Both the position numbers and the translations under genes were made by a program. 64,000 nt of DNA. Source: an uncultured Bacteroidales bacterium. Lineage in GTDB: Bacteria > Bacteroidota > Bacteroidia > Bacteroidales > Bacteroidaceae. How positions within the stretch are numbered: position 1 is the first letter of the stretch; each line of letters starts with the position of its first letter. Location: positions 26,908 through 90,907 of the forward strand of contig CACZCX010000018.1 in NCBI GenBank assembly GCA_902779875.1. Reading direction: 5' to 3'. Below, one piece after another: positions 1 to 8,154 of this stretch. Under the pieces are notes generated by a model. That model did not search any database and was not told where the DNA came from. It worked only from the letters and a program-made list of their open reading frames with translations.

Positions 1-459
1 GTTCCGTCACCCAAGGTTGCAACTTATGACCTGCAGCCTGAGATGAGCGCTTACATAGTACGTGACAAGCTGGTCGAGGCTATCGGCACTGACAAGTATG
101 ATTTCATCGTTGTGAACTTTGCCAACGGTGACATGGTAGGTCATACCGGCGTATACGAGGCTATCGAGAAGGCTGTAGTAGCTGTCGATGCTTGCGTACA
201 TGACGTAATTGAGGCTGCCAAGGCTCACGGTTACGAGGCAATCATCATAGCTGACCACGGCAATGCCGACAACGCTGTCAACCCTGACGGTACACCCAAC
301 ACCGCTCACTCACTGAATCCGGTTCCTGTCATCTATGTAACTCCCCGAAAGGATGCAAAGATCCAGTCCGGTATCCTGGCCGATGTGGCTCCCACCATCC
401 TTACCGCGATGGGTCTGCCTATCCCCGCAGAGATGAACGGTAAAGTACTGATTTCCTAA
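1..459 (+). CDS. gpmI: 2,3-bisphosphoglycerate-independent phosphoglycerate mutase, C-terminal part
   Basis: Glycolytic interconversion of 3- and 2-phosphoglycerate in the cytoplasm by the cofactor-independent, metal-dependent enzyme of the alkaline phosphatase superfamily. The reading frame is open from the first base, so the gene begins outside the window; about 152 C-terminal codons are present. Visible family signatures are [13 protein letters not shown], then [10 protein letters not shown], which supplies metal ligands, and [14 protein letters not shown]. The C-terminus ([13 protein letters not shown]) is complete and typical. A hairpin terminator follows. The family assignment is secure; only the N-terminal half is missing. 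Confidence 0.95.
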   Translation, partial: VPSPKVATYDLQPEMSAYIVRDKLVEAIGTDKYDFIVVNFANGDMVGHTGVYEAIEKAVVAVDACVHDVIEAAKAHGYEAIIIADHGNADNAVNPDGTPNTAHSLNPVPVIYVTPRKDAKIQSGILADVAPTILTAMGLPIPAEMNGKVLIS

Positions 460-486
460 GCAAACAAATTTAATCCATCACCATAG

Positions 487-525
487 CCGGCGGTCTTGAA
501 TTTTGACCGTCGGTTGTGCTTTTTT
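487..525 (+). terminator. Intrinsic terminator after gpmI
   Basis: A 9-bp stem with one G-T pair (487-495 with 505-513) and a 9-nt loop, followed shortly by a run of six T. It separates gpmI from nhaA, whose ATG is only 10 nt further on. Confidence 0.7.
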
Positions 526-534
526 CCAAACTAA

Positions 535-1944
535 ATGAAACTCATCCCCATCTACACCTGGAACAGGAGTCTGCTTGAGTTCAACCGCAAGCGTGACAAA
601 CTGAGCCGCCAGCCCTGGGCGCAGGGCGTACTGCTTCTGTTTTGCGTAATCATTGCCATGCTGCTGGCTAATCTGCCCGTGGTAAGTACCTACTACAAGT
701 CATTCCTGGAGACCAATGTCCAGATCCACCTGCAGAGTCCCAACGGTAACATAAACTGGCTGTTCCCGCATGAGATGACCATCGAGAAGTTCATCAATGA
801 CATACTCATGGTGATATTCTTCTTTACCGTTGGTCTGGAGATCAAGCGTGAGGTGGCTCATGGGGAGCTTTCATCGGTCAAGAAGGCACTGCTGCCGGTT
901 ATCGCCGCATTCGGCGGTGTGATCATGCCGGCCATATTCTACACACTGGTAAACAAAGGCACAGCGGGTGCATCGGGTTGGGGTATTCCTACCGCTACCG
1001 ATATCGCGTTTGCGGTCTGCATACTCTCAGTGCTGGGTGACAGGGTGCCTGTATCACTTAAGGTGTTCCTTACGGCGCTGGCCATAGCCGATGACCTGAT
1101 TGCCATCCTGGTGGTGGCCATCTTCTACGGCGGTCATATCAATTTCCTGCTGCTGGGTTTGTCAATCGTGGTCATATTCGTGGCATGGCTCATGTCACAT
1201 TTCGGCCAGAAAAATATCTGGGTATATCTGGTGCTGGCGGTGATAGTGTGGGTGCTGTTCTATTATTCAGGCATTCATGCCACCATGTCAGGTGTGGTAA
1301 TGGCGTTCGTGATTCCCTCCAAGGCGCGTTACGAACGTTCATATGTGCTGCATAAGATCAAGTTTTTCTCCAACAAGCTCATAAAGTTTGATCAGGTCGA
1401 TGACGAGACCATGTTCCCTAACGGTCCCCAGCGCCATTTCCTGCGTCGCATACATAAGACCGCTTACGGCTCACTCGATATGAGTTACCGCGTGGAGCAT
1501 GCCCTCTCTCCCTGGGTTAACTTTGTTATCATGCCTATTTTCGCGCTGGCTAACGCAGGTGTGGAGATATCGGACCTCTCTTATTTCAATGTGTTCAACA
1601 CGGCGGGCGTAGCCGGTGGCGTAGGTCTGGGCATATTCCTGGGACTGGTGCTGGGCAAGCCTGTGGGCATAACCCTGTTCAGTTTCCTGGCCATCAAGAG
1701 CCGCATATGCGCTATGCCTGACAAGGCTAAGTGGGGAATGTTCTTTGCTGTTGCCTGCCTGGGCGGTATAGGATTCACCATGTCAATCTTTGTCGACACC
1801 CTGTCGTTCTCAGGACTTGAGCAGGTGGAACAAATGAGAAACGCCGGCAAGATAGCCATTCTCATGGGTTCTCTGGCTGCCGGCGTTTTGGGTTCAGTGC
1901 TGATTACCTTTGCTTCAAAGGGTAATCATTCGGCTGAGAACTGA
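535..1944 (+). CDS. nhaA: Na+/H+ antiporter NhaA
   Basis: Inner-membrane secondary transporter that exchanges internal Na+ for external H+ for sodium and pH homeostasis. The 469-residue protein is strongly hydrophobic with about a dozen membrane segments. The NhaA core motif [10 protein letters not shown] is present with Asp156, and ALAIADDL carries the Asp186-Asp187 pair, corresponding to the transport aspartates 133, 163 and 164 of E. coli NhaA. It is longer than E. coli NhaA (about 390 residues) owing to an N-terminal segment and a hydrophilic insertion near residues 265-320. Its last 19 nt overlap the 3' end of the rubredoxin gene on the other strand, so there is no room for a dedicated terminator. 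Confidence 0.95.
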   Translation: MKLIPIYTWNRSLLEFNRKRDKLSRQPWAQGVLLLFCVIIAMLLANLPVVSTYYKSFLETNVQIHLQSPNGNINWLFPHEMTIEKFINDILMVIFFFTVGLEIKREVAHGELSSVKKALLPVIAAFGGVIMPAIFYTLVNKGTAGASGWGIPTATDIAFAVCILSVLGDRVPVSLKVFLTALAIADDLIAILVVAIFYGGHINFLLLGLSIVVIFVAWLMSHFGQKNIWVYLVLAVIVWVLFYYSGIHATMSGVVMAFVIPSKARYERSYVLHKIKFFSNKLIKFDQVDDETMFPNGPQRHFLRRIHKTAYGSLDMSYRVEHALSPWVNFVIMPIFALANAGVEISDLSYFNVFNTAGVAGGVGLGIFLGLVLGKPVGITLFSFLAIKSRICAMPDKAKWGMFFAVACLGGIGFTMSIFVDTLSFSGLEQVEQMRNAGKIAILMGSLAAGVLGSVLITFASKGNHSAEN

Positions 1945-2084
1945 TCCTTGCCTACTCCGCAAAGGGGGCAGACAAAATCATCAGGAACCTGCTCCCAAGG
2001 TGTTCCGGGCTCGATTCCGGCCTCGGGACATCCCACTGCGGGATCATACTCCCAACCGCACATGTCACATACGTATTTCTGCAT
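1926..2084 (-). CDS. Rubredoxin (52 aa)
   Basis: Small one-iron electron carrier of the cytoplasm. The translation begins [15 protein letters not shown] and ends [18 protein letters not shown]. The four iron-binding cysteines form the two classic rubredoxin knuckles, C6-x2-C9-G and C39-P-x-C42-G, and the length is the normal rubredoxin size. It starts 21 nt after the stop of rubrerythrin on the same strand, so the two are probably cotranscribed, and it is the expected electron donor to rubrerythrin and to the flavodiiron protein encoded nearby. Its end overlaps the nhaA 3' end by 19 nt, tail to tail. It is short enough to be missed by automatic gene calling. Confidence 0.93.
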   Translation of the reverse strand: MQKYVCDMCGWEYDPAVGCPEAGIEPGTPWEQVPDDFVCPLCGVGKDQFSAE

Positions 2085-2105
2085 AGCTGTGATATTTGGG
2101 GTTAA

Positions 2106-2645
2106 TCAATAATTCTCGGCGTTGATCTCAAAGTAAGACTTGGGATGTGCACATACGGGGCAAATCTCAGGTGCCTTGGTGCCTACGATGATGTGACCGC
2201 AGTTACGGCACTCCCATATCTTGACCTCACTCTTGGCGAATACCTGTTCTGTCTCAATGTTCTTGAGCAGTGCGCGGTAGCGCTCCTCGTGATGCTTCTC
2301 GATAGCGGCAACCATACGGAACTTCTTGGCAAGTACGGTGAAACCCTCCTTCTCGGCGGTCTTGGCGAAATCCTCGTACATATCGGTCCATTCATAGTTC
2401 TCGCCGTCGGCGGCGGCAGCCAGGTTCTGGGCGGTGTCACCTATGCCGTTAAGCTCCTTGAACCACATCTTGGCGTGCTCCTTCTCGTTTTCTGCTGTCT
2501 TGAGGAACAGGGCTGCAATCTGCTCAAAGCCATCTTTCTTGGCTTTTGATGCAAAGTATGTATACTTGTTTCTGGCCTGTGACTCACCGGCAAAAGCTGC
2601 TTCCAGATTCTTCTCGGTCTGGGTTCCTGAATAGATTGTTTTCAT
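2106..2645 (-). CDS. rbr: Rubrerythrin
   Basis: Non-haem diiron peroxidase that reduces hydrogen peroxide to water in the cytoplasm of anaerobes. Residues 1-135 form the ferritin-like four-helix domain with the glutamate and histidine iron ligands ([11 protein letters not shown] near 18-28, NEKEHAK at 53-59, EKHHEERY at 116-123). The C-terminal rubredoxin-like domain carries C146-x2-C149 and C162-x2-C165. The 179-residue length is typical. It is followed by the rubredoxin gene and divided from fprA by overlapping divergent promoters, giving one oxygen/peroxide detoxification module. Confidence 0.96.
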   Translation of the reverse strand: MKTIYSGTQTEKNLEAAFAGESQARNKYTYFASKAKKDGFEQIAALFLKTAENEKEHAKMWFKELNGIGDTAQNLAAAADGENYEWTDMYEDFAKTAEKEGFTVLAKKFRMVAAIEKHHEERYRALLKNIETEQVFAKSEVKIWECRNCGHIIVGTKAPEICPVCAHPKSYFEINAENY

Positions 2646-2694
2646 AATTGTTATGGTTTAAGGTTTGTGTTCTTTTTGACTTTGTCCTTCAAGG

Positions 2695-2725
2695 CAAAAA
2701 TAGGAATCTCCTTTATATAATCAAA
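2695..2725 (-). promoter_or_regulatory. Promoter of rubrerythrin-rubredoxin
   Basis: On the minus strand a TTTG (2722-2725) is followed after exactly 19 nt by TATTTTTG (2695-2702). This matches the Bacteroidetes primary sigma factor consensus. Transcription would start about 45 nt upstream of the rubrerythrin ATG. Confidence 0.75.
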
Positions 2726-2742
2726 GAATTGGGCTAATTTTG
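2712..2742 (+). promoter_or_regulatory. Promoter of fprA
   Basis: TAATTTTG at 2735-2742, with TTTA at 2712-2715 placed 19 nt upstream. It overlaps the -33 region of the divergent rubrerythrin promoter, so one regulator bound here could affect both genes. The leader to the ATG at 2760 is only about 12 nt. Confidence 0.6.
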
Positions 2743-2759
2743 CATATCATTTTACGATT

Positions 2760-3941
2760 ATGGTTACAAAGTTGACAGATACAGTCCGTTATATAGGTGC
2801 CGATGACCTGGACCTGGACCTTTTTGAGAGTCAGTACATAGTTCCTCAGGGAATGTCATATAACTCATATGTCATTCTTGACGATAAGGTTGCCGTTATG
2901 GATACCGCCGATGCCCGCAAGGCCGATGAGTGGAAAGCCAACCTCAAGGAGGCTATTGACGGCCGTCAGCCCGATTATCTGGTTGTCCATCACTTGGAGC
3001 CTGACCACTCAGCTCTCATAGAGTGGGTGCTCAGGGAGTATCCGTCAGTAACCGTAGTGGCCAGCGCCAAGGCCATCCAGATGCTCCCTCAGTTCTTTGA
3101 GGATATAGAGCTTGACGGCCGTACCCTTGCCGTAAAGGAGGGCTCGGAACTCTCGCTGGGCAGCCATTGCCTCAGGTTCGTTGCCGCTCCCATGGTTCAC
3201 TGGCCCGAGGTTATGGTCTCTTTCGATGAGCTGGACGGCGCCCTTTACAGTGCCGATGCGTTCGGTAAGTTCGGCGCCCTGAGCAAGTGCGGCTTCTATG
3301 GCCGTGACGATGACGACTGGGCTTGCGAGGCACGCCGCTACTACTTTAATATAGTAGGTAAGTTCGGCGGTCCGGTACGCACCCTGCTTGACAAGACGTC
3401 AGCTTTAGCCATACGTACCATACGTCCGCTCCACGGTCCCATACTGGAGGATAACATGGAGGAGTATCTGGGTCTCTATAAGATATGGAGCCGTTATGAT
3501 GTGGAGACCGATGGCATATTCATAGCATGTGCCTCTATCCACGGAGGAACCCTGGCCGCTGCTGAGAAACTTGCCGATATACTGCGCTCCAAGGGCGCTG
3601 AGAGAGTTGTGGTAAGCGATCTGTGCCGCTCTGATTTTGCCGAGAACGTGGAGGATGCGTTCCGTCACTCCAAACTTGTCCTGGCCGCCTCATCATATGA
3701 CGGAGGGGTATTCACACCCATGTACGAGTTCCTGCACCGCCTGCAGATAAAGGGTTACTGCAACCGTAAGGTGGCTATCCTGGAGAACGGCTCGTGGGCT
3801 CCGTCGGCCGGCCGTGTCATGAAAGAGATGGTAGGCGCCATGAGCAACATAGAACTGGTGGATCCCATGGTCACCATCAGGAGCCGCATGAAAAAATCCG
3901 ATATCCCAGCTCTGGAGAACCTGGCTGACGCCATCCTCTAA
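2760..3941 (+). CDS. fprA: Flavodiiron protein (A-type flavoprotein, FprA/NorV family)
   Basis: Cytoplasmic reductase of oxygen to water or of nitric oxide to nitrous oxide, protecting anaerobic metabolism. Residues 1-250 are a metallo-beta-lactamase-like diiron domain with ligands H78-x-E80-x-D82-H83, H147, D166 and H225. Residues from about 252 form a flavodoxin domain (IFIACASIHGGT, FMN phosphate loop; later AASSYDGGVFTPM). There is no C-terminal rubredoxin domain, so it needs a separate donor, and a rubredoxin gene lies 0.7 kb away in the divergent operon. The 393-residue length fits the two-domain class. Oxygen versus NO preference cannot be read from sequence. Confidence 0.95.
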   Translation: MVTKLTDTVRYIGADDLDLDLFESQYIVPQGMSYNSYVILDDKVAVMDTADARKADEWKANLKEAIDGRQPDYLVVHHLEPDHSALIEWVLREYPSVTVVASAKAIQMLPQFFEDIELDGRTLAVKEGSELSLGSHCLRFVAAPMVHWPEVMVSFDELDGALYSADAFGKFGALSKCGFYGRDDDDWACEARRYYFNIVGKFGGPVRTLLDKTSALAIRTIRPLHGPILEDNMEEYLGLYKIWSRYDVETDGIFIACASIHGGTLAAAEKLADILRSKGAERVVVSDLCRSDFAENVEDAFRHSKLVLAASSYDGGVFTPMYEFLHRLQIKGYCNRKVAILENGSWAPSAGRVMKEMVGAMSNIELVDPMVTIRSRMKKSDIPALENLADAIL

Positions 3942-4023
3942 AAAGGAGCCAAAGGGGACGGTTCTATTTGGCCCCTTTTTCGAAAAGGGTGCCAAATAGA
4001 ACCGTCCCCTTTGGCTCCTTTTT
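3940..4023. terminator. 84-nt near-perfect palindrome, probable bidirectional terminator
   Basis: Two perfect 33-nt arms (3940-3972 and 3991-4023) continue inward through one mismatch into CCTTTTT/AAAAGGG, leaving a tight CG turn. The whole 84 nt folds into one hairpin of about 41 bp, flanked by A-runs and T-runs on both sides. It exactly fills the space between the stop codons of fprA and the convergent lipoprotein gene and even includes bases of both stops. The arm core GGGGACGGTTCTATTTGGC resembles a repeat motif I recall in bacterial intergenic repeats; that is memory, not shown here. Confidence 0.8.
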
Positions 4024-4756
4024 ACTCGTAGATTATGTCGCGCTCCACGATGTGCTCGGGGAGGCGGTGCTTGTTGTAGGTACGGGCCTGGGTCCAGTTG
4101 CCGTGTTCATCGAAAGTGATGTAATCGGTATAGACTATCCTCTCATCGTTGCCATTCAGCACATGCTTCTCTATGATGTTGTGCTTCTTGTCATATTTGT
4201 TGGTCTCGAGGGTGAGGATGTTACCCTGACCGTCCATGAACTTGAGTGACTTGGGGTATCCCTTGAGGTCTGTGCGTACCACGTTTATGCTTGTGATCTT
4301 GCCGTTTTCCGATATCTCTGTCCTGTGCCAGCCCAGGAACGAGGTCTTCTTTACGCTCAGACGTACGTTGCGGCCGTTCATCTCCTGCAGATACTCCAGT
4401 ACGCCGTCCTTCTGCGAAGAGAGGTTGAGGCGTGCTATCACATGGCCGTTTGACTTGTTGACGCTTCGTACGCAGATGCCGTTCTCGAAAAGGCTCTCGG
4501 CTTCGGATGTAACTACTCCCGATGTATCTATGATGGCGGAGCATATCTCGTTGCCGTTAATGTCATAGATGGATTTGTTTACCGACATGACATCGGTACC
4601 TGTATTACCTGCGAACCACATCTCGGGCATGCGGACACGGTTGGTGACCTCCTGAACACGTCCTTTCATGCCTCCGAACGGAACCTCCTTGTATCCGGGG
4701 TCGGCGCATGAAATGACTGTAAGGGTAAGAAACAGCAGGTAGATTGACTTTTTCAT
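4022..4756 (-). CDS. Lipoprotein of unknown function (244 aa)
   Basis: Begins with a lipoprotein signal (MKKSIYLLFLTLTVISC, lipobox Cys17), so it is probably anchored in the outer or inner membrane facing the periplasm. The rest is beta-rich, with short repeated YD/RHS-like phrases such as YDINGNEIC, ENGKITSIN, YDKKHNIIEKHV and FDEHGNWTQARTYN near the C-terminus. The phrase D-x-H-G-N-W-T recurs in many Bacteroidetes hypothetical lipoproteins. The function is unknown. It lies 4 nt downstream of the DUF3109 gene on the same strand and is probably cotranscribed with it. Confidence 0.8.
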   Translation of the reverse strand: MKKSIYLLFLTLTVISCADPGYKEVPFGGMKGRVQEVTNRVRMPEMWFAGNTGTDVMSVNKSIYDINGNEICSAIIDTSGVVTSEAESLFENGICVRSVNKSNGHVIARLNLSSQKDGVLEYLQEMNGRNVRLSVKKTSFLGWHRTEISENGKITSINVVRTDLKGYPKSLKFMDGQGNILTLETNKYDKKHNIIEKHVLNGNDERIVYTDYITFDEHGNWTQARTYNKHRLPEHIVERDIIYE

Positions 4757-4760
4757 GAGC

Positions 4761-5342
4761 TTATATGATGTTCTGTTTTTTCATCTCGCCTACAGTGAGC
4801 TCCAGCTCGTCATACCACTCCTTCCCGAAACGGCGTATGAGCGGCTCCTTGAGGCATTTGTAAATGGGCAGGCCCTCCCTGTGACCTTTTATGACGGCTG
4901 CCTTGCACACATCCCATCGGTCATAGTTGAGTCCCCAGTAGGGTCCCAGTTTCTTGACTCTTATAGGGTAGAGGTGGCATGATATCGGTTTCATGAAACC
5001 GACCTTGCCCTCACGGTACGCCTTCTCAATGGCGCAGTAGCAACAGCCGTTGTCATCATAGCAGGTGAACACGCAGTCCTTGCCGTTCACTATCTGAGTG
5101 ACCAGCTCTCCCTCGGGATCTGGGTAGGCAATACCTTTTTCCTCAATAGCCTTGAGAGCCTGGGGTGAGAGCATATCCCTGATTACGGGTAGCAGCTTCT
5201 CTATCTCAGCTATCTCCTCAACGGTGACGGGGGCACCGGCATCGCCCTCCACGCAGCAGTCGCCGTGACACTTCCTGAGGTCACAGCAGAACTCCTTGGT
5301 TATCACATCGAGTGATACTATAGTATCCTGAATCTGAAGCAT
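4761..5342 (-). CDS. DUF3109 family cysteine-rich protein
   Basis: Cytoplasmic 193-residue protein of the DUF3109 family, related to the YkgJ-type CxxCxxCC metal or Fe-S binding proteins. Cysteine groups are visible as FCCDLRKCHGDCC near residues 18-30, CVFTCYDDNGCCYC in the middle, and PISCHLYPIR, all consistent with metal coordination. No enzymatic role is established for the family. It starts about 50 nt from the divergent DUF456 gene. The family call is confident; the function is not known. Confidence 0.88.
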   Translation of the reverse strand: MLQIQDTIVSLDVITKEFCCDLRKCHGDCCVEGDAGAPVTVEEIAEIEKLLPVIRDMLSPQALKAIEEKGIAYPDPEGELVTQIVNGKDCVFTCYDDNGCCYCAIEKAYREGKVGFMKPISCHLYPIRVKKLGPYWGLNYDRWDVCKAAVIKGHREGLPIYKCLKEPLIRRFGKEWYDELELTVGEMKKQNII

Positions 5343-5393
5343 TGCGCAAAAGTAGTGAAATAATTGCTACCTTAGCCCCCAAATTCTGAAAGT

Positions 5394-5873
5394 ATGACAT
5401 CGACAATACTTATAGTTCTTGCCGTTATTATGGGTGTAGTGGGAATTATCGGCAGTATAGTTCCCGGGCTGCCCGGACCTCCGCTGAGTTGGATAGGAGT
5501 GCTGCTTGCATTCCTCAGCCATAAGCTTGGCGGACAGGATATGACATTAACGTTCGTCCTTGTATGGCTGGCCATAACAATCGCAGTTACCGTGCTGGAT
5601 TACATTGTACCTTCAAGATTCACCAAACTGGCCGGCGGCACCAAAGCCGGAAGCCAGGGCGCGCTCATAGGAATGGTAATAGGTATGTTCTTTACTCCGA
5701 TAGGCATGATACCATGCAGTCTTCTGGGAGCGTTTGTGGCAGAACTTTTCCAATCTGACAAGAGTTGGGCCGATGCACTGAAATCATCACTCGGCACTTT
5801 TGCAGGATTTCTGGTGGGCACAGGTATGAAACTCACGGCAACTGTAGCCATGACTTTCTATATTCTTTTTTGA
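5394..5873 (+). CDS. DUF456 family membrane protein
   Basis: A 159-residue, very hydrophobic protein with four or five predicted membrane helices and glycine-rich helix packing motifs (GIIGSIVPGLPGPPLSWIG near residues 16-34, AGSQGALIGMVIGMFF near 85-100). This is the DUF456 family pattern: small integral inner-membrane proteins with an internal duplication and no proven function. It is probably transcribed from the short interval it shares with the divergent DUF3109 gene. Confidence 0.87.
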   Translation: MTSTILIVLAVIMGVVGIIGSIVPGLPGPPLSWIGVLLAFLSHKLGGQDMTLTFVLVWLAITIAVTVLDYIVPSRFTKLAGGTKAGSQGALIGMVIGMFFTPIGMIPCSLLGAFVAELFQSDKSWADALKSSLGTFAGFLVGTGMKLTATVAMTFYILF

Positions 5874-5883
5874 AAAGTTATTT

Positions 5884-5891
5884 TAACTTTG
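5884..5891 (+). promoter_or_regulatory. Candidate -7 element for the secreted esterase
   Basis: TAACTTTG matches TAnnTTTG, 63 nt upstream of the next ATG. I could not find a convincing -33 TTTG at the right distance, so this is a partial match only. Confidence 0.45.
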
Positions 5892-5954
5892 CGTGTCCTT
5901 TCCGGATAATAGAGAAAGCGGAACAGATAAATTACTTCTTAATTACACTATAAA

Positions 5955-7004
5955 ATGAAAAAGAACATTCTTATTGTTGCGGCTGTAATGATGTCGCTCA
6001 CTTGTTTTGCCCAGTTCCCGGGCGGTGGTGGATTTCCTGGTGGCGGTATGCCTCCTATGGGTGGCGGCGGATTCGGCGGCGGAATGCCTATGGGCGGTTT
6101 CGGCGGATTCGGTGGCCCCCAGGGTGCTGCACAGGTTGAGTATTCAGAGAAATTCTCCGATATCAACTACGCCGGTGACGACGGCCAGGTTTATCACACT
6201 CTTGACATCTACCTGCCTAAGGAGGTTAAGGATAAGTATCCCGTTGTAGTACACATCTACGGTAGTGCATGGGGCAGCAACAGTTCAAAGGGTATGGCCG
6301 ATTTAACTACAATCGGTCAGGCTTTGCTCAATGCAGGTTATGCAGTGGTTTGCCCGAACCACCGTTCAATCGCAGATGCCAAGTGGCCTGCTCAGGTTAA
6401 CGATATTAAGGCCGTTATCCGCTTTATCCGCGCTAACGCCGACAAGTACAAGTTCGATACCTCATTCATCGCAACATCAGGTTTCTCATCAGGCGGTCAC
6501 CTGAGCGCCGTTACCGCTCTTTCAAACAACGTTAAGATCGGTAAGTACGGTGATGCAGAGTATGACATTGAGGGTAATGTAGGTCCTTACACCAAGGAGT
6601 CAAGTTACGTAAACGCATTCTGCGACTGGTCAGGTCCCACTGAGCTCCTGCAGATGGATTGCGGCAACGCAATGTCATTCGGTGGCCCGGGTAATACCCC
6701 TGAGGAGCAGATTATCGGCGCTCCCAAGGAGGGCAACGAGGACAAGTTCATGCTTCTGAGCGCATCAGGCTACCTGGATAAGAATGATGTTGCCGGTTAC
6801 ATGTTTCACGGTGATGCCGACCCTGTAGTTGCTTCATGCGTAAGCCAGTATCTGTATGACCAGATGCAGAAGGTCGGCGTAGAGAGCTACATAGTACGCG
6901 TACCCAATGGTAGCCACGGTGGCGCAGCCATGTACACCGAGGAGAACCTCAAGAAGATGACCGACTTCCTGGATGCACAGCGCGCCAAGTCAGCCAAGAA
7001 ATAA
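5955..7004 (+). CDS. Secreted alpha/beta hydrolase, esterase/BD-FAE-like
   Basis: Exported serine hydrolase of 349 residues, probably a carbohydrate or small-ester esterase. A signal peptide (MKKNILIVAAVMMSLTCFAQ) is followed by a low-complexity stretch of about 38 residues made almost only of Gly, Pro, Met and Phe (residues 21-57). The catalytic domain has an oxyanion-type VVHIYGSAWG motif, the nucleophile elbow G176-F-S178-S-G, an acid in HGDAD289P and the catalytic H321 in NGSHGG. The fold resembles the esterase/lipase group that includes BD-FAE feruloyl/acetyl-xylan esterases; the substrate is not determinable. It appears monocistronic, followed by a strong terminator. Confidence 0.85.
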   Translation: MKKNILIVAAVMMSLTCFAQFPGGGGFPGGGMPPMGGGGFGGGMPMGGFGGFGGPQGAAQVEYSEKFSDINYAGDDGQVYHTLDIYLPKEVKDKYPVVVHIYGSAWGSNSSKGMADLTTIGQALLNAGYAVVCPNHRSIADAKWPAQVNDIKAVIRFIRANADKYKFDTSFIATSGFSSGGHLSAVTALSNNVKIGKYGDAEYDIEGNVGPYTKESSYVNAFCDWSGPTELLQMDCGNAMSFGGPGNTPEEQIIGAPKEGNEDKFMLLSASGYLDKNDVAGYMFHGDADPVVASCVSQYLYDQMQKVGVESYIVRVPNGSHGGAAMYTEENLKKMTDFLDAQRAKSAKK

Positions 7005-7023
7005 TAGTATCTGAACAATATGA

Positions 7024-7060
7024 CAAGAGGACGGTTCGTATAGACCGTCCTCTTGTTATT
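7024..7060. terminator. Terminator between convergent genes
   Basis: A 12-bp perfect stem (7024-7035 with 7044-7055, arms CAAGAGGACGGT and its complement) followed by a TTATT tract. It sits between the esterase and the convergent lipoprotein gene and runs up to the stop codon of the latter. The arm shares GGACGGTTC with the larger palindrome at 3940. Confidence 0.75.
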
Positions 7061-8102
7061 TGGAATAATAGCTGAACCTAATGCTCTTGGGGGAATCGGG
7101 GTCTAGTTGGTCTATTGTTTCCATTGAGATGGACATTTTGTTGTCATTGTAAAAATAACGGGTTATCCTGTCTCCCTTTATTATACCGTCTCTTTGTGTC
7201 AACTCTCTGACAACCGTTAGGCGACCGAGAGAATCGTATTCGTATTCATTCCTGATAAAAGAGTCTTGAACAGGTTCATTATGATTGGTCTTAAAAAACT
7301 CGATCTTTGAACTTAATTTCCAGTTGTTGTCATACTCGTAACGGGTGTCATTATCTAACGTATCGTGGCTGATTGATGTGGCTTTAACGATATGTCCATT
7401 ATTGTCATACTCATACAACTCTGTCAACTGGATGTTATGAATGGTCTTACTTAAACAGTTTCCAAGACTGTTATAAGTGAATTCTGTCTTTCCGCTTGGG
7501 CTTTCCTCTGATAATAGATGGCCCTCCTCATTGAATTCCTGTTTGCTCATGAGCGTGCCGTTCATCGGGTCAGATCCTCTGTATGTATAGATATATTTCT
7601 TGTGGTTGGATTGGTCATAGTCTGCGAACCGGTATTCCCGGGTTAACCAATATGAATTGTCAAAGACTCTGTATTCCGATGACAGGTACAATCCGTCTTG
7701 ACTGTAGGTGTTGAGTGTCATGTCTAACGGAACCCATCCTTCATCACTCTTATTAATCCTTATATCTAATGTATGATTGTCAAAAATCATGGTCGTATCT
7801 TTGAGATTCTTGTTCTCATAGTTAATGACTAAAACAGATTCCACTCCTTCAAACAATGAATCTCTACGTATGGCTCTGGAATAATCTTTATTGTGTCCAA
7901 GAACAAATGATTCCCATCTTACCAAACGGTAATCTTTGCCAAGTTCTGATTCGTTCCTTATTTCAAGACAGGATTCATGACCTACTGTTACTATGGTGTC
8001 AAACGGACAATCCAGGTAAACAGTTGACGATTGCCTATCATGACATCCATATGAAACTAATGCCGTAAATATAAACAATCCTGTTAGCTTTAAGTACCTC
8101 AT
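7056..8102 (-). CDS. Lipoprotein with YD/RHS-like repeats (348 aa)
   Basis: A lipoprotein signal (MRYLKLTGLFIFTALVSYGC, Cys20) is followed by about 110 residues of unclear fold and then a run of YD-like repeats: FTYNSLGNCLSKT, YEYDNNGHIVKAT, YEYDNNWKLSSKI, YEYDSLGRLTVV. Such short beta-strand repeats occur in RHS/YD proteins and many Bacteroidetes surface lipoproteins; there is no toxin domain and no large RHS shell. The function is unknown. The coding sequence is clearly richer in A+T than the housekeeping genes nearby, as is its upstream neighbour, suggesting relaxed composition or transfer. Confidence 0.78.
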   Translation of the reverse strand: MRYLKLTGLFIFTALVSYGCHDRQSSTVYLDCPFDTIVTVGHESCLEIRNESELGKDYRLVRWESFVLGHNKDYSRAIRRDSLFEGVESVLVINYENKNLKDTTMIFDNHTLDIRINKSDEGWVPLDMTLNTYSQDGLYLSSEYRVFDNSYWLTREYRFADYDQSNHKKYIYTYRGSDPMNGTLMSKQEFNEEGHLLSEESPSGKTEFTYNSLGNCLSKTIHNIQLTELYEYDNNGHIVKATSISHDTLDNDTRYEYDNNWKLSSKIEFFKTNHNEPVQDSFIRNEYEYDSLGRLTVVRELTQRDGIIKGDRITRYFYNDNKMSISMETIDQLDPDSPKSIRFSYYSK

Positions 8103-8154
8103 GATTATTTACTCTAGAGTTCTGCAATAGGTAAAGATACGTTGTTATTCTTAT

